Origin: Epiperipatus broadwayi
Taxonomy: Eukaryota; Onychophora; Udeonychophora; Euonychophora; Peripatidae
DNA: 64,000 bases
Direction of reading: 5' to 3'
Assembly: GCA_028023455.1 (NCBI GenBank)
Contig: JAQFVV010000017.1
Coordinates: 2,551,001 to 2,615,000 of the forward strand
Shown: piece by piece, positions 23,236 to 33,852 of the stretch
Layout: each line of letters opens with the position of its first letter
How positions within the stretch are numbered: the first letter of the stretch is position 1
Notes under the pieces: generated by a model
Seen by the model: the letters and a program-made list of their open reading frames with translations, nothing else
What the model was told of the DNA's origin: nothing
The model's database searches: none
Made by a program: the position numbers and the translations under genes

Positions 23236-23239
23236 AAAA

Positions 23240-24665
23240 GTATAAAATGTGTTATGCACATAAAAAATGTAAACACTATTTCTTAATGTAAGGAAATTGA
23301 AGGGAGATAAGTCCAATCATATTGCTGAAGTCTAAAGACTCTGAAACATTTTATACAGTCATACACTATCAACCAATAAGATTTGCCTTTGCATTTGCTA
23401 TTAACGATTTACCTGTTTCAGATTCAGCATTTAGATTTCTGACAGTTTTATCACATTTGGTTAAACATGTTAATCTGCTTTTGAGGGTTGTTTTCTGACT
23501 CATGTTTAAAATTATATATAGAGTGGGAGGGGGGTGCATGCAGAATTTTCACTCCTAAAAGCATAAATAAACAGTTACTAAAGTCTTACAAGATATGGAA
23601 ACATTGGCATTTGTTTTACAAATCTTAAGTAAAAACTATATATATTTGAACAGCCCCCTATGTAGTTTATTTTTAGGTCAGTATTAGACACTGGAACATA
23701 GAGTTTATTCCAGTTTTGCATTTTTGGATTCCAGCAAGATACAGCCATTCTGTTATATATTTATTTCTGTTTTTACTATAGAAGTATTTATTATAACAGC
23801 TTCATGGTAGTCAATGCATATTGCGTTCCAACGTATCTTATTTTTGATGATCTTTTTTTGCAGGGGAAGATGGGCATTGGACAGCCTAATACAAGCCTTA
23901 TTTATAAACCTTTTTTAAATCAGAAAAAACTGAATACTATATTGAAATCCAACTCATTTGCCTGGTGAAAGAATTAGCCCTGAATGTTGGAATAACCCAT
24001 AAGATATTAAGATATTTCTAATTTGTTGATAATTATATGTTCAAGTTTATTATGAAAGTGAAGTTTGATCATACAATATGACTAATTCAAAGCTATCTAA
24101 TAATAATATTTGAAGTTTATTTTGTGATACCATTACTAGGCAATGGGCAGACTATCTATCCAGGGATAATTATATAGCATGAGAATAATGTACCATATTT
24201 ATGTCCATTGTCTCACTCGTTGTTTACAAAACACATTTCCTCCAAATATAAACCTAATGTGAGATAAGCCACGATTTATTAACGTAATTAAAAGTGGGTA
24301 AGTCAGTCTAATATTACAAGGGATAATAAAGTATTAGAATTCAATTTCGAAACAGTTAAATAAATACCATTAATAACAAATTATCCAAGCTTTGGTTCAA
24401 GCATAAATTAACCTTTTAAAAATCCTCTGGGGGTTTATAAAAGACTATGAACTATTAATTCATCAATTTATTATATTCAAACCTTTAATTAACTAACCAT
24501 TGTATAATCTGTGGTTTTATAAAAATGAGCCATTAACATGCAACATGCTCATGTTATGGCATTTATATAAATTTCTTTACCTACTAACTTACCTTCATTG
24601 TTTAACTAATATTTTTTTATCATTGCGAACTTAGTTAATGAAAAATATTAAATAAAAGTGTTACA
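23240..24665. other. No gene seen
   Basis: AT-rich non-coding DNA with no recognisable element up to the insertion at 24681. Confidence 0.5.
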
Positions 24666-24680
24666 CACAATATTGAATTA

Positions 24681-24924
24681 ATAAACATCACATGACCACC
24701 ACTTCTTATGTTTGTGTATAACTGTTTTAAAACAGGCAAAACTCACTATACGTATTGCCACACACAGCAAGCTCCTCACTGACGAAGGCCACAAGCCAGA
24801 AACTAGTCTGGGATATTGAATGAGTAGGCACTAGATAGGGATTTTATGCACAAACCTTCTGGCATCCATTGATTACTCTAGCTTGGTGTGTGTGGCAATA
24901 CGTATAGTGAGTTTTGCCTGTTTT
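24681..24924 (+). mobile_element. Family A short element with 12-bp target duplication
   Basis: Bounded by AATATTGAATTA at 24669-24680 and 24925-24936. It starts ATAAACATCACATGACC and ends with a run GAGTTTTGCCTGTTTT. Inside, 31-bp inverted repeats (GGCAAAACTCACTATACGTA and its continuation; complement at about 24889-24919) are perfect and enclose one hammerhead. At 244 bp this is a compact, complete non-autonomous insertion and gives the cleanest view of the family. Confidence 0.8.
24768..24825 (+). ncRNA. Hammerhead ribozyme motif (family A)
   Basis: CTGACGA 24779-24785, stem II GGC/GCC, GAAAC, stem III AC/GT closed by TA, GTC. One G of the downstream TGGGG strand is missing and the distal stem I strand is replaced by the inverted repeat, so stem I is shorter than in other copies. 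Confidence 0.62.
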
Positions 24925-24939
24925 AATATTGAATTACTG

Positions 24940-26650
24940 TATACAGTTTAAGATTGCCAGAGACATGTAGAAATAGATTGAATTTTTTTTTTCTACTTTA
25001 CTAAAGCTCTTCTCAAAAACAATCACAAACAATATTGATACAGTGTCCTTTAATGATTGTTTTGTATATATTATTAATATACATATAGCGTAATATCTCC
25101 GCCAAGTTTTAATATAACTTAGAAATAATTTGTATTAAAATGTCATTAATTTTTGCTATTTTTTTTTTTTTTTGTTTGAATGTTTATTTAACTCTTGACT
25201 GTTTTGGTTACAAAAAAATATGAAGAACTAATTATAAAAGTATAAAATTACATATTTGTTTAAATGGTTAGGAATTTGCATAGAAATTAAACAATGTTTT
25301 ACCTTTAATTACACTGATATATATGTGTGTGTGTTGTCTTTTTTTTAAACTAAAAACTTTTAATACAATCTGAATAAAATACGACACTTCTAATTTAAAT
25401 ATTAAAAGCCACCATGTCAATGTATGGGAGGTACTGATATTATTTTTTAGAATCACCTGATGAAATCCCAGATCAAGGACAAAATATTGTGTCGTGACAA
25501 AATGATTGTTGATTTTTCTCTGCTATAATACGGATGACTAGTCGATTATTTGTTTACATATGTGTGTATATATATGATATCATTAACCAACTTTGTATAC
25601 ACATTTAAACATGCTTTATATATCTTTTGGATATATTACTTACATATAAATATGTGTTTTATAATTAAATATAAACTGTTAATAATTCCTAATAAAATAT
25701 TAAAAATAATTCTTGCTAACTTTTTAATATAAATATGTTTTTAATTTTTGTACTATTTAGTCGAAAATAATATAAAATTGAAATAGAATACATAACATCT
25801 AAACAAGAACAAATGAATTCAAATCAAAACTAATGCATCATATAATGTAATAAAGGAAACGTTTTAGAGCTGTATAATTAATTCTCATTATAAATATAAC
25901 AAATTATCTCATAAATCCATAAATAAATCAATAACTTTCTTTATAATGTAAACTATACACACATGTATATCTATAGGTCATACGGAAAAGTAAAATTCGA
26001 TAATAATAGTAATATTTAGTCAAGTGGATTTTCAGTACCGTGAACTAGAATCATGGCTTTTAGTCAAGTGAATTTTTAGGATTGTGTATCAGCTTTCTAA
26101 CCTTAGATTATCCGATTTTGATATACAGTACCGAAAGCACACTCTGCTAAATAAATTGCCATGGCTGTGGTACATAGTACTGAAATCATGTTTGGCTAAA
26201 TATTACTATTATTACTTTTTTTGTCTGTATGACAAATAGATATACATGTACATATAGCATCATAAATCCGTAAATACATTAGTATCCACATACCCATATA
26301 TAGTGATCCAAATCAAAAATTAAATATGTCCATAGCATAAATTCATTTTTACTTTTATATAATAAATGAATATACATGCAATCATAAAAGTGCATACTCT
26401 TGCTCAAATCCCTATGTATAAATAAATATACAAAGTTTTTTACATATATTAATGCACATAAAATTATCATATAGATTAACATTATAATCTTGTGTTTAGA
26501 TTTGTAGAGGTCCCTACTGTCACATTTTAGGTGCATAGTCTTAAGGTTATAGCCTTAATATATATTACTTATGTAATGAGTATGCACTTTACAAAATATT
26601 AATTACAGCATTAATTAGAGTAATTATTATATATGCTTCAATGCTGCTCC
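24940..26650. other. No gene seen; one hammerhead-like core at 25457
   Basis: AT-rich. At 25457-25510 the plus strand reads CTGATGA, a short TCC/GGA hairpin, AAAAT, then TTGTGTCGTGAC: the layout of a hammerhead whose G12 has mutated to A. The open frame at 26279-26536 (minus) has no recognisable domain. Confidence 0.4.
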
Positions 26651-26681
26651 ATCAAAAATTTTGAAACATATATATATATAT

Positions 26682-27037
26682 AACACAGGTTAGAAAGTAC
26701 ACAACATTTCGAATAGTATTATTCTCCACTCTTCTTCAGGTGCTGCTGGTCTGATATGCATGGTGACAGAAATTTGCATAGAAGTTGAACTCACAATTTT
26801 AGATTCTTAAGTATCGAATTTAAGGCAAACATTCTAACCAACTGAGATATTGCCTTTGACAGAATAACTCAGTTCATTAGAATAGTAGGCTTAAATTTAA
26901 TATTCAATAATTTAAAGGTGCAAGTTCAACTTCTATGTGATTTCTGTCACTGTGCACATCAGGCCAGAAACATCTGAAGAAGAGTGGAGAATAATACTAC
27001 TCAAAATGTTGTGTAATTACTAACCTGTGTTATATAT
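26682..27037. mobile_element. Palindromic pair of Penelope-type 3' units
   Basis: Left arm (26682-26865, minus) and right arm (26866-27037, plus) are inverted copies meeting head to head at GCCTTTGACAGAA. Each arm reads from the centre: a tRNA-like segment (box A CTCAGTTGGTTAG, box B GAGTTCAACTTC), the CTGAAGAAGAG block, then CATTGTG-type tail. The minus arm keeps CGAAA after the hairpin, i.e. a hammerhead-like core. The same unit follows the GIY-YIG relic at 45588-47090, so I regard this as an internal-deletion derivative of that element. Confidence 0.55.
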
Positions 27038-27054
27038 ATATATGTGTGTGTGAA

Positions 27055-27125
27055 AAAGACAAATGAATCCAAAATGCAATTCATGTTAAACCAACACTCA
27101 TCATTTCGCCCATCCAATATCTTAC
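27055..27125 (-). repeat. Degraded family H2 fragment
   Basis: On the minus strand ATGATGA, a GTGTTGGTTTAACAT hairpin and GAATTGC align with the H2 hammerhead block, followed by TTTTGGATTCATTTG. Core bases C3 and one A of GAAA are mutated. Old fragment. Confidence 0.4.
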
Positions 27126-27252
27126 ACATATCTTCATTATTTGTTCAATGTTTAATAAAACCAAATTATTACATTTGGATTTACAAATGACAAACTTTCT
27201 ACACTCACAATTCTGATATACATAAACCAACAACTACAGATAAATATAATAA

Positions 27253-27591
27253 ACAAGGCAAAACTCTCCATACAGTAGTGCCACCCTGTGCCAACCAGAG
27301 TAATCAATGGATGCCAGAAGGCTTGTACATAAAATCCCTATCTAGTCCCTACTCATCCAATATCCCCAGACTAGTTTCTGGCTTGTGACCTTCATCAGTG
27401 AGGAGCTTTGGATCTGAGAGCATTGCACCTAGATCTTAGGATCTTAGATCTTAGGGATTTTATGCACAAGCCTTCTGGCATCCATTGATTACACTGGTTG
27501 GCACAGGGTGGCCATACTGTATGAAGAGTTTTGCCTTGTTTAATAACAATTATGTGCTAGTATAAGAGATGGTAATCATGTGATATTTAGT
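27253..27591 (-). mobile_element. Family A element with 14-bp target duplication
   Basis: Bounded by GATAAATATAATAA at 27239-27252 and 27592-27605. In minus orientation it begins with the ACTAAATATCACATGATTACC end and finishes with GCAAAACTC...TTGT. Inverted repeats of about 90 bp (27257-27346 and 27455-27545) enclose a hammerhead. The target duplication length differs from the 11 and 12 bp of other copies. Confidence 0.8.
27354..27414 (-). ncRNA. Hammerhead ribozyme motif (family A)
   Basis: Minus strand: CTGATGA (27398-27392), stem II GGT/GCC, GAAAC, stem III AC/GT, GTC at 27371-27369, stem I CTCCTCA/TGGGGA plus distal CCAA/TTGG. A near-consensus copy with all invariant bases. Confidence 0.72.
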
Positions 27592-27605
27592 GATAAATAT
27601 AATAA

Positions 27606-28340
27606 TGTTCATTGTTAATCATTTACTAAATCATTATTTCTTGTCCTATATTAATCTTTGATTGAGGTTTAAATTTATATTTGGGCTAGGGATAATCTCT
27701 AGTTTAATAAATGATTAATATTAATCATTAATACATTTATCTGAAGTGATTAGTACCAAAGTAGTGAATATAAAAAGTTTGACTCTGATAAATTAATATT
27801 AATAATTTAGAACTGACAATTCAATTACTGAACAATGAAAGAGATTATGATTTGGGCTAATTGATGGGTTCTGGTTTTGCATAAATTACATATTTTGGGG
27901 GCTAGTTGTCTTTTTTAAATATATTTATTCATATGTTTCAAAATGTGTGGAGTGGAATTTTTAAATGCATCTTAAAAAGATATTACAGCATGTAGACACA
28001 CAAACACATTTACAGAATTCGATACATTGGTTTTTTTTTTTACTTTATGTGTAGATGTATATAAGTTATTTTGTTGAGATAGAAGAGTAGATACGGGTTG
28101 TGAATAATAATGTGTGAAGGGGTGCAAACATTTATAGAATTCTGCACTTATAATTTGTATATAAAATTATTATACATATTTAATACATTTTATTATATTA
28201 TTAAATAAGCTTTTAGTTATTATTTAAGTATTCATTAGCAGCCACTAGAGGGATATTTTTTATTCCAGGAAAAAAAAATATAGAAAGATAAAAAATATAT
28301 ATAAAGATGAATTTTGCATGTCTATATCCACTTGAAACAC
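27606..28340. other. No gene seen
   Basis: AT-rich DNA, nothing recognisable. Confidence 0.5.
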
Positions 28341-28344
28341 AAAT

Positions 28345-28498
28345 GCAATCTCCTTTTATCAGTCAGAATAGGTTGGCATTGATGTGCAAAAGGGTAAATG
28401 TATTTGCAAGTTTATTTTAAAATGGTTCTTTAGAATCTGCTTGCAATTTGTCATAGTAATATATTCGAATGTGATTGTTCCATGAAGTATTTATATTA
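28345..28498 (+). repeat. Direct repeat pair, copy 1 (copy 2 at 30630-30780)
   Basis: The blocks CAGTCAGAATA, GATGTGCAAAAGGGTAAATG, TATTTGCAA...TTTTATTTT and TTCCATGAA recur in the same order at 30630-30780 with roughly 15 percent divergence. The pair encloses 2.1 kb containing family A copies. They could be diverged long terminal repeats or independent insertions; no TG...CA ends or primer-binding site seen. Confidence 0.45.
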
Positions 28499-28499
28499 A

Positions 28500-28760
28500 C
28501 CCTTTTCCTGCCTCCTACGAAGCTCCTCGTAGACATCTGACGTCACTCTAACTCTGCCAGTTCTTATGCTAAAAAATTCGTTTGATAGGTTTTGAATAGG
28601 TTTTTAAAAGTTCTGTAAGATGGCGCCCTCTTCCGAAATATTTTATATCGGTTGTAATTGGTTGTTAGTGAGCTCTCAGCCGAAAAAGACATTCTGATTG
28701 GCTGGAAAGAACAAAGAAACCGCCTGATCAAAGAAAATAAAGAAAAACGCTGAGATTTTC
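28500..28760. promoter_or_regulatory. CpG-bearing islet with CRE, CCAAT and YY1-like sites
   Basis: Locally richer in CG than the surroundings. It contains the full palindromic CRE TGACGTCA (28538-28545), AAGATGGCG resembling a YY1 site (28617-28625), and two inverted CCAAT boxes (ATTGG at 28657-28661 and 28697-28701). CTACGA/TCGTAG forms a small hairpin at about 28515-28533. These are motif matches only; no transcript or exon is visible next to it, and a partial resemblance to 35800-35850 suggests it may be a repeat rather than a promoter. Confidence 0.3.
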
Positions 28761-29194
28761 ATTTCGAATGCAATTTTAAGTATTAAAAAAATATAATTTC
28801 AGAAATTAAACTAGTTTTTTAAAAAATATACTAAAAAAACAAAATTATTTTCGAAAAATATTGAAGATTTTAGTAAAAATATTAAAGAAATATTTAAAAG
28901 AAATATTTACTTTTCTATAACGTAAAAGTCAACCTTTTTGTTTATATCATAGCTTTTATGTTGCCGAAATTGAATATTTTAGAATAAATAAATAGCAATT
29001 TATTTTTGAAAGAACTTTCGTTCTCTTCATAACCTGAAAAATTAGTAATATACTTTTTATAAACGTATCTGAGTTGAATTTAATATTATAGGCGGATATG
29101 TTTTAACAATAGGTTTTGTCTTCAGTTTGTGAGTTGGCCAATTAAAAGATTTGATTTTTACCTCATACAACCATTAATATAATTAGCGGTTTTT

Positions 29195-29345
29195 AAACCA
29201 CTAAAAATCACATGATCATATTTCCAATATGTACACAAACTGTTAAAACAGTAGCAAATTCTCTATCCCTAGCTATTTCTTTTTTAACCAATACCCCCAG
29301 ACTAGTTTTTAGCTTGTGGCTCTCATCAGGTTAGGTTCTTGGCTT
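29195..29345 (-). mobile_element. Family A partial element (minus)
   Basis: Starts with the family end AAACCACTAAAAATCACATGATC, passes a shortened inverted-repeat zone and stops just after the hammerhead at 29329. The hammerhead (29285-29340, minus) keeps CTGATGA, GAGC/GCT pairing and GTC, but GAAAC has become AAAAC, so it is predicted inactive. Truncated at the TTAGG junction. Confidence 0.6.
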
Positions 29346-29935
29346 TAATCTATTTTTTTTTATTAAGGTTATACAGATTTACTCATATACACATAAATAC
29401 ATTTGATCTTGGAGAGAAAGGTAGATCAATACCTATACCAGTTAGTTCAAAGTTAATCTAGGCAGCCTTGCATATTAGTCTAACTTTCTCTTCTATATTG
29501 AAGCCTATTCTTGACCAGCTTTCTCAAAAAAGTTTTTCAGGTGCTAATAATTTGTCTTTGTCCTTGATTTTGCCTAATATGCCCCAGAAAGTTTGGCAGA
29601 TGTTGAGATCTGTTTGAACAAAAACATGTTTACATCAGTGAATGTCACAAAGGTGGCTAACCTGATGATGGAGAAGACTCCGGTGTTTGAAAGCATTTTT
29701 AAGTGACAAGAGGTTATGAGTGCCAACTGACCCTTTTTCTTTCAGTATAAGTCTAAGTGGATAGAAAAAATGGTAATTATGTTATAGGTGCTGAAAGGAT
29801 TCTTCCTCTGTTTTACAAAGCTGACATTGTGGGTCCAATTTTGAGAACCCTCTTCTGTAGATGAGAAACTGGTTAGAGTGCAGTGAGGAGAGATTTAATT
29901 TTATGAGGAAGTTTATGTGCTTGGGTTCCAAATAG
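29346..29935. other. Unassigned segment between two family A pieces
   Basis: Moderate complexity, no open frame, no match found within the window. It could be an insertion that split one family A element, since 29195-29345 and 29940 onward are both family A. Confidence 0.4.
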
Positions 29936-29939
29936 AAGA

Positions 29940-30425
29940 ATCTTGATTTCTTAATTATAGTTAATTAAATAGGTAAAATATGGCTGCTGTAGATTTGCAT
30001 TAGATTCAAGCATCTAGTAGCAATATTCTCAGATCCAAGGTTTCCCACTCATGAAAACCATAAGCTAAAAACTAGTCTGGAGATAAGCCAATAAACATCA
30101 CATAACCATCACTTCTTATGCTTGTGTATAACTGTTGTTAAAACAGGTAAAACTCACTATACCTATTTCCACACACAAGCCAGAAACTAGTCTGGGAATA
30201 CTGAATGTGTAGGCAATACATAGGGATTTTATGCACAATCCTTCTGGCATACATTGATTACTCTAGCTTGCTGGGTGTGGCAATTATAGTGAGTTTTGTG
30301 TTTTAGTCTGGGGATATTAGATGAGCATGCACTAGAAAGAGATGTTATGTACAAACCTTCGAGCATCCTTTGATTATTTTGGCTTGCACTGAGTGGCACT
30401 ACTGTATGGAGAATTTGCTATTGTT
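29940..30425 (+). mobile_element. Family A direct unit carrying a nested insertion
   Basis: The unit runs from TAGGTAAAATATGGCTGC to a degenerate hammerhead (CTCATGA at about 30048, AAAAAC) and is interrupted at its AGTCTGGAGATA box by a second, younger family A element (30090-30304). It resumes at AGTCTGGGGATA (30305) and ends at GGCACTACTGTATGGAG. Confidence 0.6.
30090..30304 (+). mobile_element. Nested family A mini-element
   Basis: Begins AATAAACATCACATAACC and ends GAGTTTTGTGTTTT, with inverted repeats of the ACTCACTATA type at both ends. It is flanked by a near-perfect 12-bp duplication of the host box (AGTCTGGAGATA left at 30074-30085, AGTCTGGGGATA right). It lacks the 5' part of the hammerhead: only AAGCCAGAAACTAGTCTGGG remains. 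Confidence 0.6.
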
Positions 30426-31355
30426 TTAAGTATTCATATACATTATATATTTGACCAGCAATGAAAGTCATTTAAATGCAATTAAAATTATTAGTATTTA
30501 TTTTTAATTGATATTTAAAATAGTAAGCTGGCTTGATTCATTTACAAACTAAGACCATCACTAATATAAGGTCTCAGCATTTTTGGGTACCAAGCATATA
30601 CTCAAAGATCTGAAGAAAAGGGATAATGTTCTTTTATAAGTCAGAATATATTAGGATTGATGTGCAAAAGGGTAAATGTATTTGCAATTTTATTTTTAAA
30701 TGGTTTTTTTAGAAACTGCTTGCATGTTGTTTTAGAAATGTATTTGGATATGATCATTCCATGAAATGTTCATAAACGTTACATGTTTGAACAGCAGCAG
30801 TAAAAATTATTTATGTGTGATTAAAATTATTGATAAATACAATTTCATATATCGCATGAATGATTTCTTTTAACTTACTGTCTTTTAACTTCTTCTGTAG
30901 TGAACTTTATCTTTAAAATGATTGCATCACATTGTATTCCATCTTCAGACATATTTTGCTAATGAAAATAATTACTTTTACACTGAGTATCTTTGAGAAA
31001 ATCTTTGTAACATAAAGAGAACTTGACTTTCCTATAAAGAACAGGATAAAGTTGACCATAAAAGCATATTAGCGCTCATTTGCTCCTCATTCTAATCCCA
31101 AGACAATATGGTTTTTACAAAAGTAGATTTTATGTAACTAAATAGGAAATAACTAAAACCTCCAATAAGTTATATCCCATTTGCAGTCCTATCACAACCA
31201 TCCATCATCCCAGAATTTCGACCAACCTTTCACACCATAGATATGTTAGACACATACACTTTGTCAAATATGTTACAGTTCAACTTTATGTCACATGATT
31301 TCTAATTCTCCCCCAAACTTATTTTTTTTAATAGTAATAGTAGTGGTAGTAGTAG
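30426..31355. other. No gene seen; contains direct repeat copy 2 (30630-30780)
   Basis: Apart from the repeat described under 28345-28498 nothing is recognisable. Confidence 0.45.
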
Positions 31356-31567
31356 CAATAGCATCATCATCATCATCATTATTATCATCATTATCATTAG
31401 TATTATTACTATCATCATCATCATCATTATTATTATTATTATCATCATTATCATTAGTATTATTACTATCATCATCATCATCATCATTATTATTATCATC
31501 ATATCATTAGTATTATTACTATCATCATCATCATCATCATTATTATTATTATCATCATTATTATTAA
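31355..31567. repeat. ATC/ATT minisatellite with 55-58 bp higher-order unit
   Basis: Almost every base belongs to ATN triplets on the minus strand. TTAGTATTATTACTATCATC recurs three times (about 31397, 31454, 31507), so the array is an array of longer units made of triplets rather than a simple trinucleotide run. The open frames here on both strands (poly-Ser/Leu and poly-Met/Ile) are artefacts of the repeat. Confidence 0.85.
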
Positions 31568-31639
31568 ATAAAATTACATCAAAATTATGAAAACATTTAT
31601 AACATTATAAGATAAAAAATATTCTAATTGATCTTATAA

Positions 31640-32115
31640 TCTGACTATTGTATTTTTTTAACAGAGCCTTTATATTATAATAATAGGAAGTCCATGTTTC
31701 ACTTCCATACTATAAATTTGACAGAATAGCAATTCTCATATACTGATTTAATTGAAGTATTGATATCATTAGTGTAAAATATCTTTCTCTAACTTATTAC
31801 ATACCACAATTAGTACATTGGAACTTTACATTCAACTCATAACTCAAATTCATCTTTTTATTTAGATAGTTATCGAGAAATTTACATCGATTTTTCATTC
31901 TCAGGATAATAATTATGATAAGCATCCAAGCTGAAACATTATTGAAGATATTTTTTTTATTATTATTTGATAAAACACTAGAGTTTTTTTTAAAGTTAAT
32001 TACTAAATCAAAATATCTGTATGCAGTCAAAAAATTAAGAATATTTTGGAAATCATCATTATAATCGGCAGCAATAATCCAATTATCACTTTCTGTAAAA
32101 TTAAAAGCCAAAAAT
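31640..32115 (-). pseudogene. LINE reverse transcriptase relic, not RTE
   Basis: Minus-strand translation from 32111 gives IIAADYNDDFQNILNFLT, aligning with the catalytic (Y/F)ADD region and its following helix in LINE reverse transcriptases; the first Asp pair is disturbed. Then come FDLVINFKK, which matches the usual G-L-x-I-N-x-K-K motif, LNKKMNLSYELN, and after a frameshift YGSETWTS at about 31700. It differs clearly from the RTE copies here. The upstream polymerase and endonuclease are absent. Conserved order of motifs makes the assignment reasonable; clade unknown. Confidence 0.55.
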
Positions 32116-32184
32116 GATGAAATTCTTGCTTTTGGCTTTAATCAACTTTATGTAAAATTTTCACTAAGATAATTACAACTCATC

Positions 32185-33330
32185 TATAGTAAACTTTGGA
32201 TTTTGATCAATCAAAATAACAAGCTGGATTTAAAACTGGTTTTAGTACAATAGATCGTGTCCAAGTATTGGGAAAAATTATTAAAAGAACTCATGAATAG
32301 GAATTACCCTTATGTTTTAGATTTGTAGATTATGAAAAGGCATTTGATTCTATAAACATTTCTTCAGTGATTAAAGCATTGGATCATCAAGATATATAGA
32401 CCCAGGATACTGTCATATTCTGAAGAATATTTATAAAAATGCAACAGCAACAATTAGATTACATAATGATACTAGGAAGGTCAACATTGAAAAGGGTTTA
32501 AGAGAGGGTAACTCCTATCTCCAAAACTTTTTACAGCTGTGCTCAAGAAGTCTTTTGTGGATTAAAATGGGAAGCTGTGGGAGTAAAAATAAATGGAGAT
32601 TATTTAAGTCATCTATAATTTGAAAATAATGTAATTGTTTTTGCAAATAATTCTTCAAAGCTTCAAATATTGTAAGAGTTATCAGATAGAAGTAAGAAAA
32701 TAGAATTAAAGGGAAATGTTAAAAAGCTAAAATAATAATGTTTAATGAATTTTCTTTAAAAAAAAAGATTGATAATGATGGATTAGAAAAAGTTAACAAT
32801 TATAAATATCTTGGGCAGATTATTACTACAGATAAAAATATAATGGATGAAATTAATCATAGAATTAAACTTGGATAGAGTGTTTTCAATATATTAAAAG
32901 AAAATATGTCAATATATTTGAAAACTGAAGTTTTTAATAAATATGTTTTACCAATTCTTACTTATGCATCTGAGACTTGGACACTCAACAGAAGAGTTAT
33001 ACAGAGACTTCAGACTACTCAATGAAGTATGGAGAGAGGAATATTAGGAGTAAAAAGAAGACATTAAAAATGAAACATATAGGTGAGAGAACAATCAAAT
33101 ATTACTGACATCACTGAGAAAATTAAGAGACTGAAACAGAGTTGGGCATATTGCTAGAAGACATGATAGTAGACAGTTGAAATCTGAAGCTGAATTCCAA
33201 GAAATTGTAAAAGACTTAGAAAAAGACCACATGTGAGGAGTGTGCTGGAATAATGTGGAGAAAAGAGATTCAAGATCAAAGAAATTAGATTAAACTTGGA
33301 GATATCAATTCCATTAATTATTAAAATTTT
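32185..33330 (+). pseudogene. RTE LINE fragment C (RT to C-terminus)
   Basis: Plus-strand remnant of the same RTE family as 39767-42993. Frame pieces include QAGFKTGFST, FVDYEKAFDSINISSVIKAL (motif A with catalytic Asp), a decayed motif C region near 32620, and the C-terminal YASETWTLNRR. Many stops and indels; the 3' (GAT)n tail is missing and the 5' two thirds including the endonuclease are absent, as usual for 5'-truncated LINE insertions. Dead copy. Confidence 0.75.
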
Positions 33331-33850
33331 TATAATATATTAAACCTTCAAATCTATATTACATGAGATTGTTAGTGAAACACTAGATATTACTAGAAGT
33401 TAAACTGGGATTTAAAATGTGTTTTTGCTGGTATTACTCAGCTATTCATTTAAATTATAGTTTTTTTTAAATGTGAGTATGCCTAAAACTGTTGAAAAGA
33501 GAACTTAGTAAGTATAATTTATTTAGATGTTCCGAGAGGTCGTAATAAATAATCATTCTTACCATTTTCTCTCTTGTTTTTTTAGATGCATTTTGTCCAT
33601 TATTTATTGATCTATTACAATTGTGTAATTGTCATTTATAAGGGTACAATTCTTTTTGGTGTTTTATTTCAACTAATCACAGCTTCCACTGATTTCCAAG
33701 AAAGAGGTTTAGTTCCAGGTTAAATTTATTACTTGCTGAATTTTGTTTGTTTTCTTTGTTAATCTTTTAATCATTCCAATTAGTTGAATTAGCTTCATAT
33801 ATTAATCCTTTTTTTTTTTCAATTTCTGCGGATAAATGAAGTATCAATAA
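33331..33850. other. No gene seen
   Basis: AT-rich sequence between two mobile elements. Confidence 0.5.
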
Positions 33851-33852
33851 TG

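Noticed and set aside
26690-27035. Active hammerhead in the Penelope-type unit
   Set aside because: CTGAAGA, hairpin and CGAAA are present, but the following bases place G at the cleavage position and no consistent stem III forms; kept only as hammerhead-like.
28345-30780. LTR retrotransposon bounded by the 150-bp direct repeats
   Set aside because: No TG...CA ends, primer-binding site, polypurine tract or gag-pol remnant between them.
31295-31510. Poly-Ser/Leu and poly-Met/Ile open frames
   Set aside because: Both strands of the ATC/ATT minisatellite stay open by composition alone.
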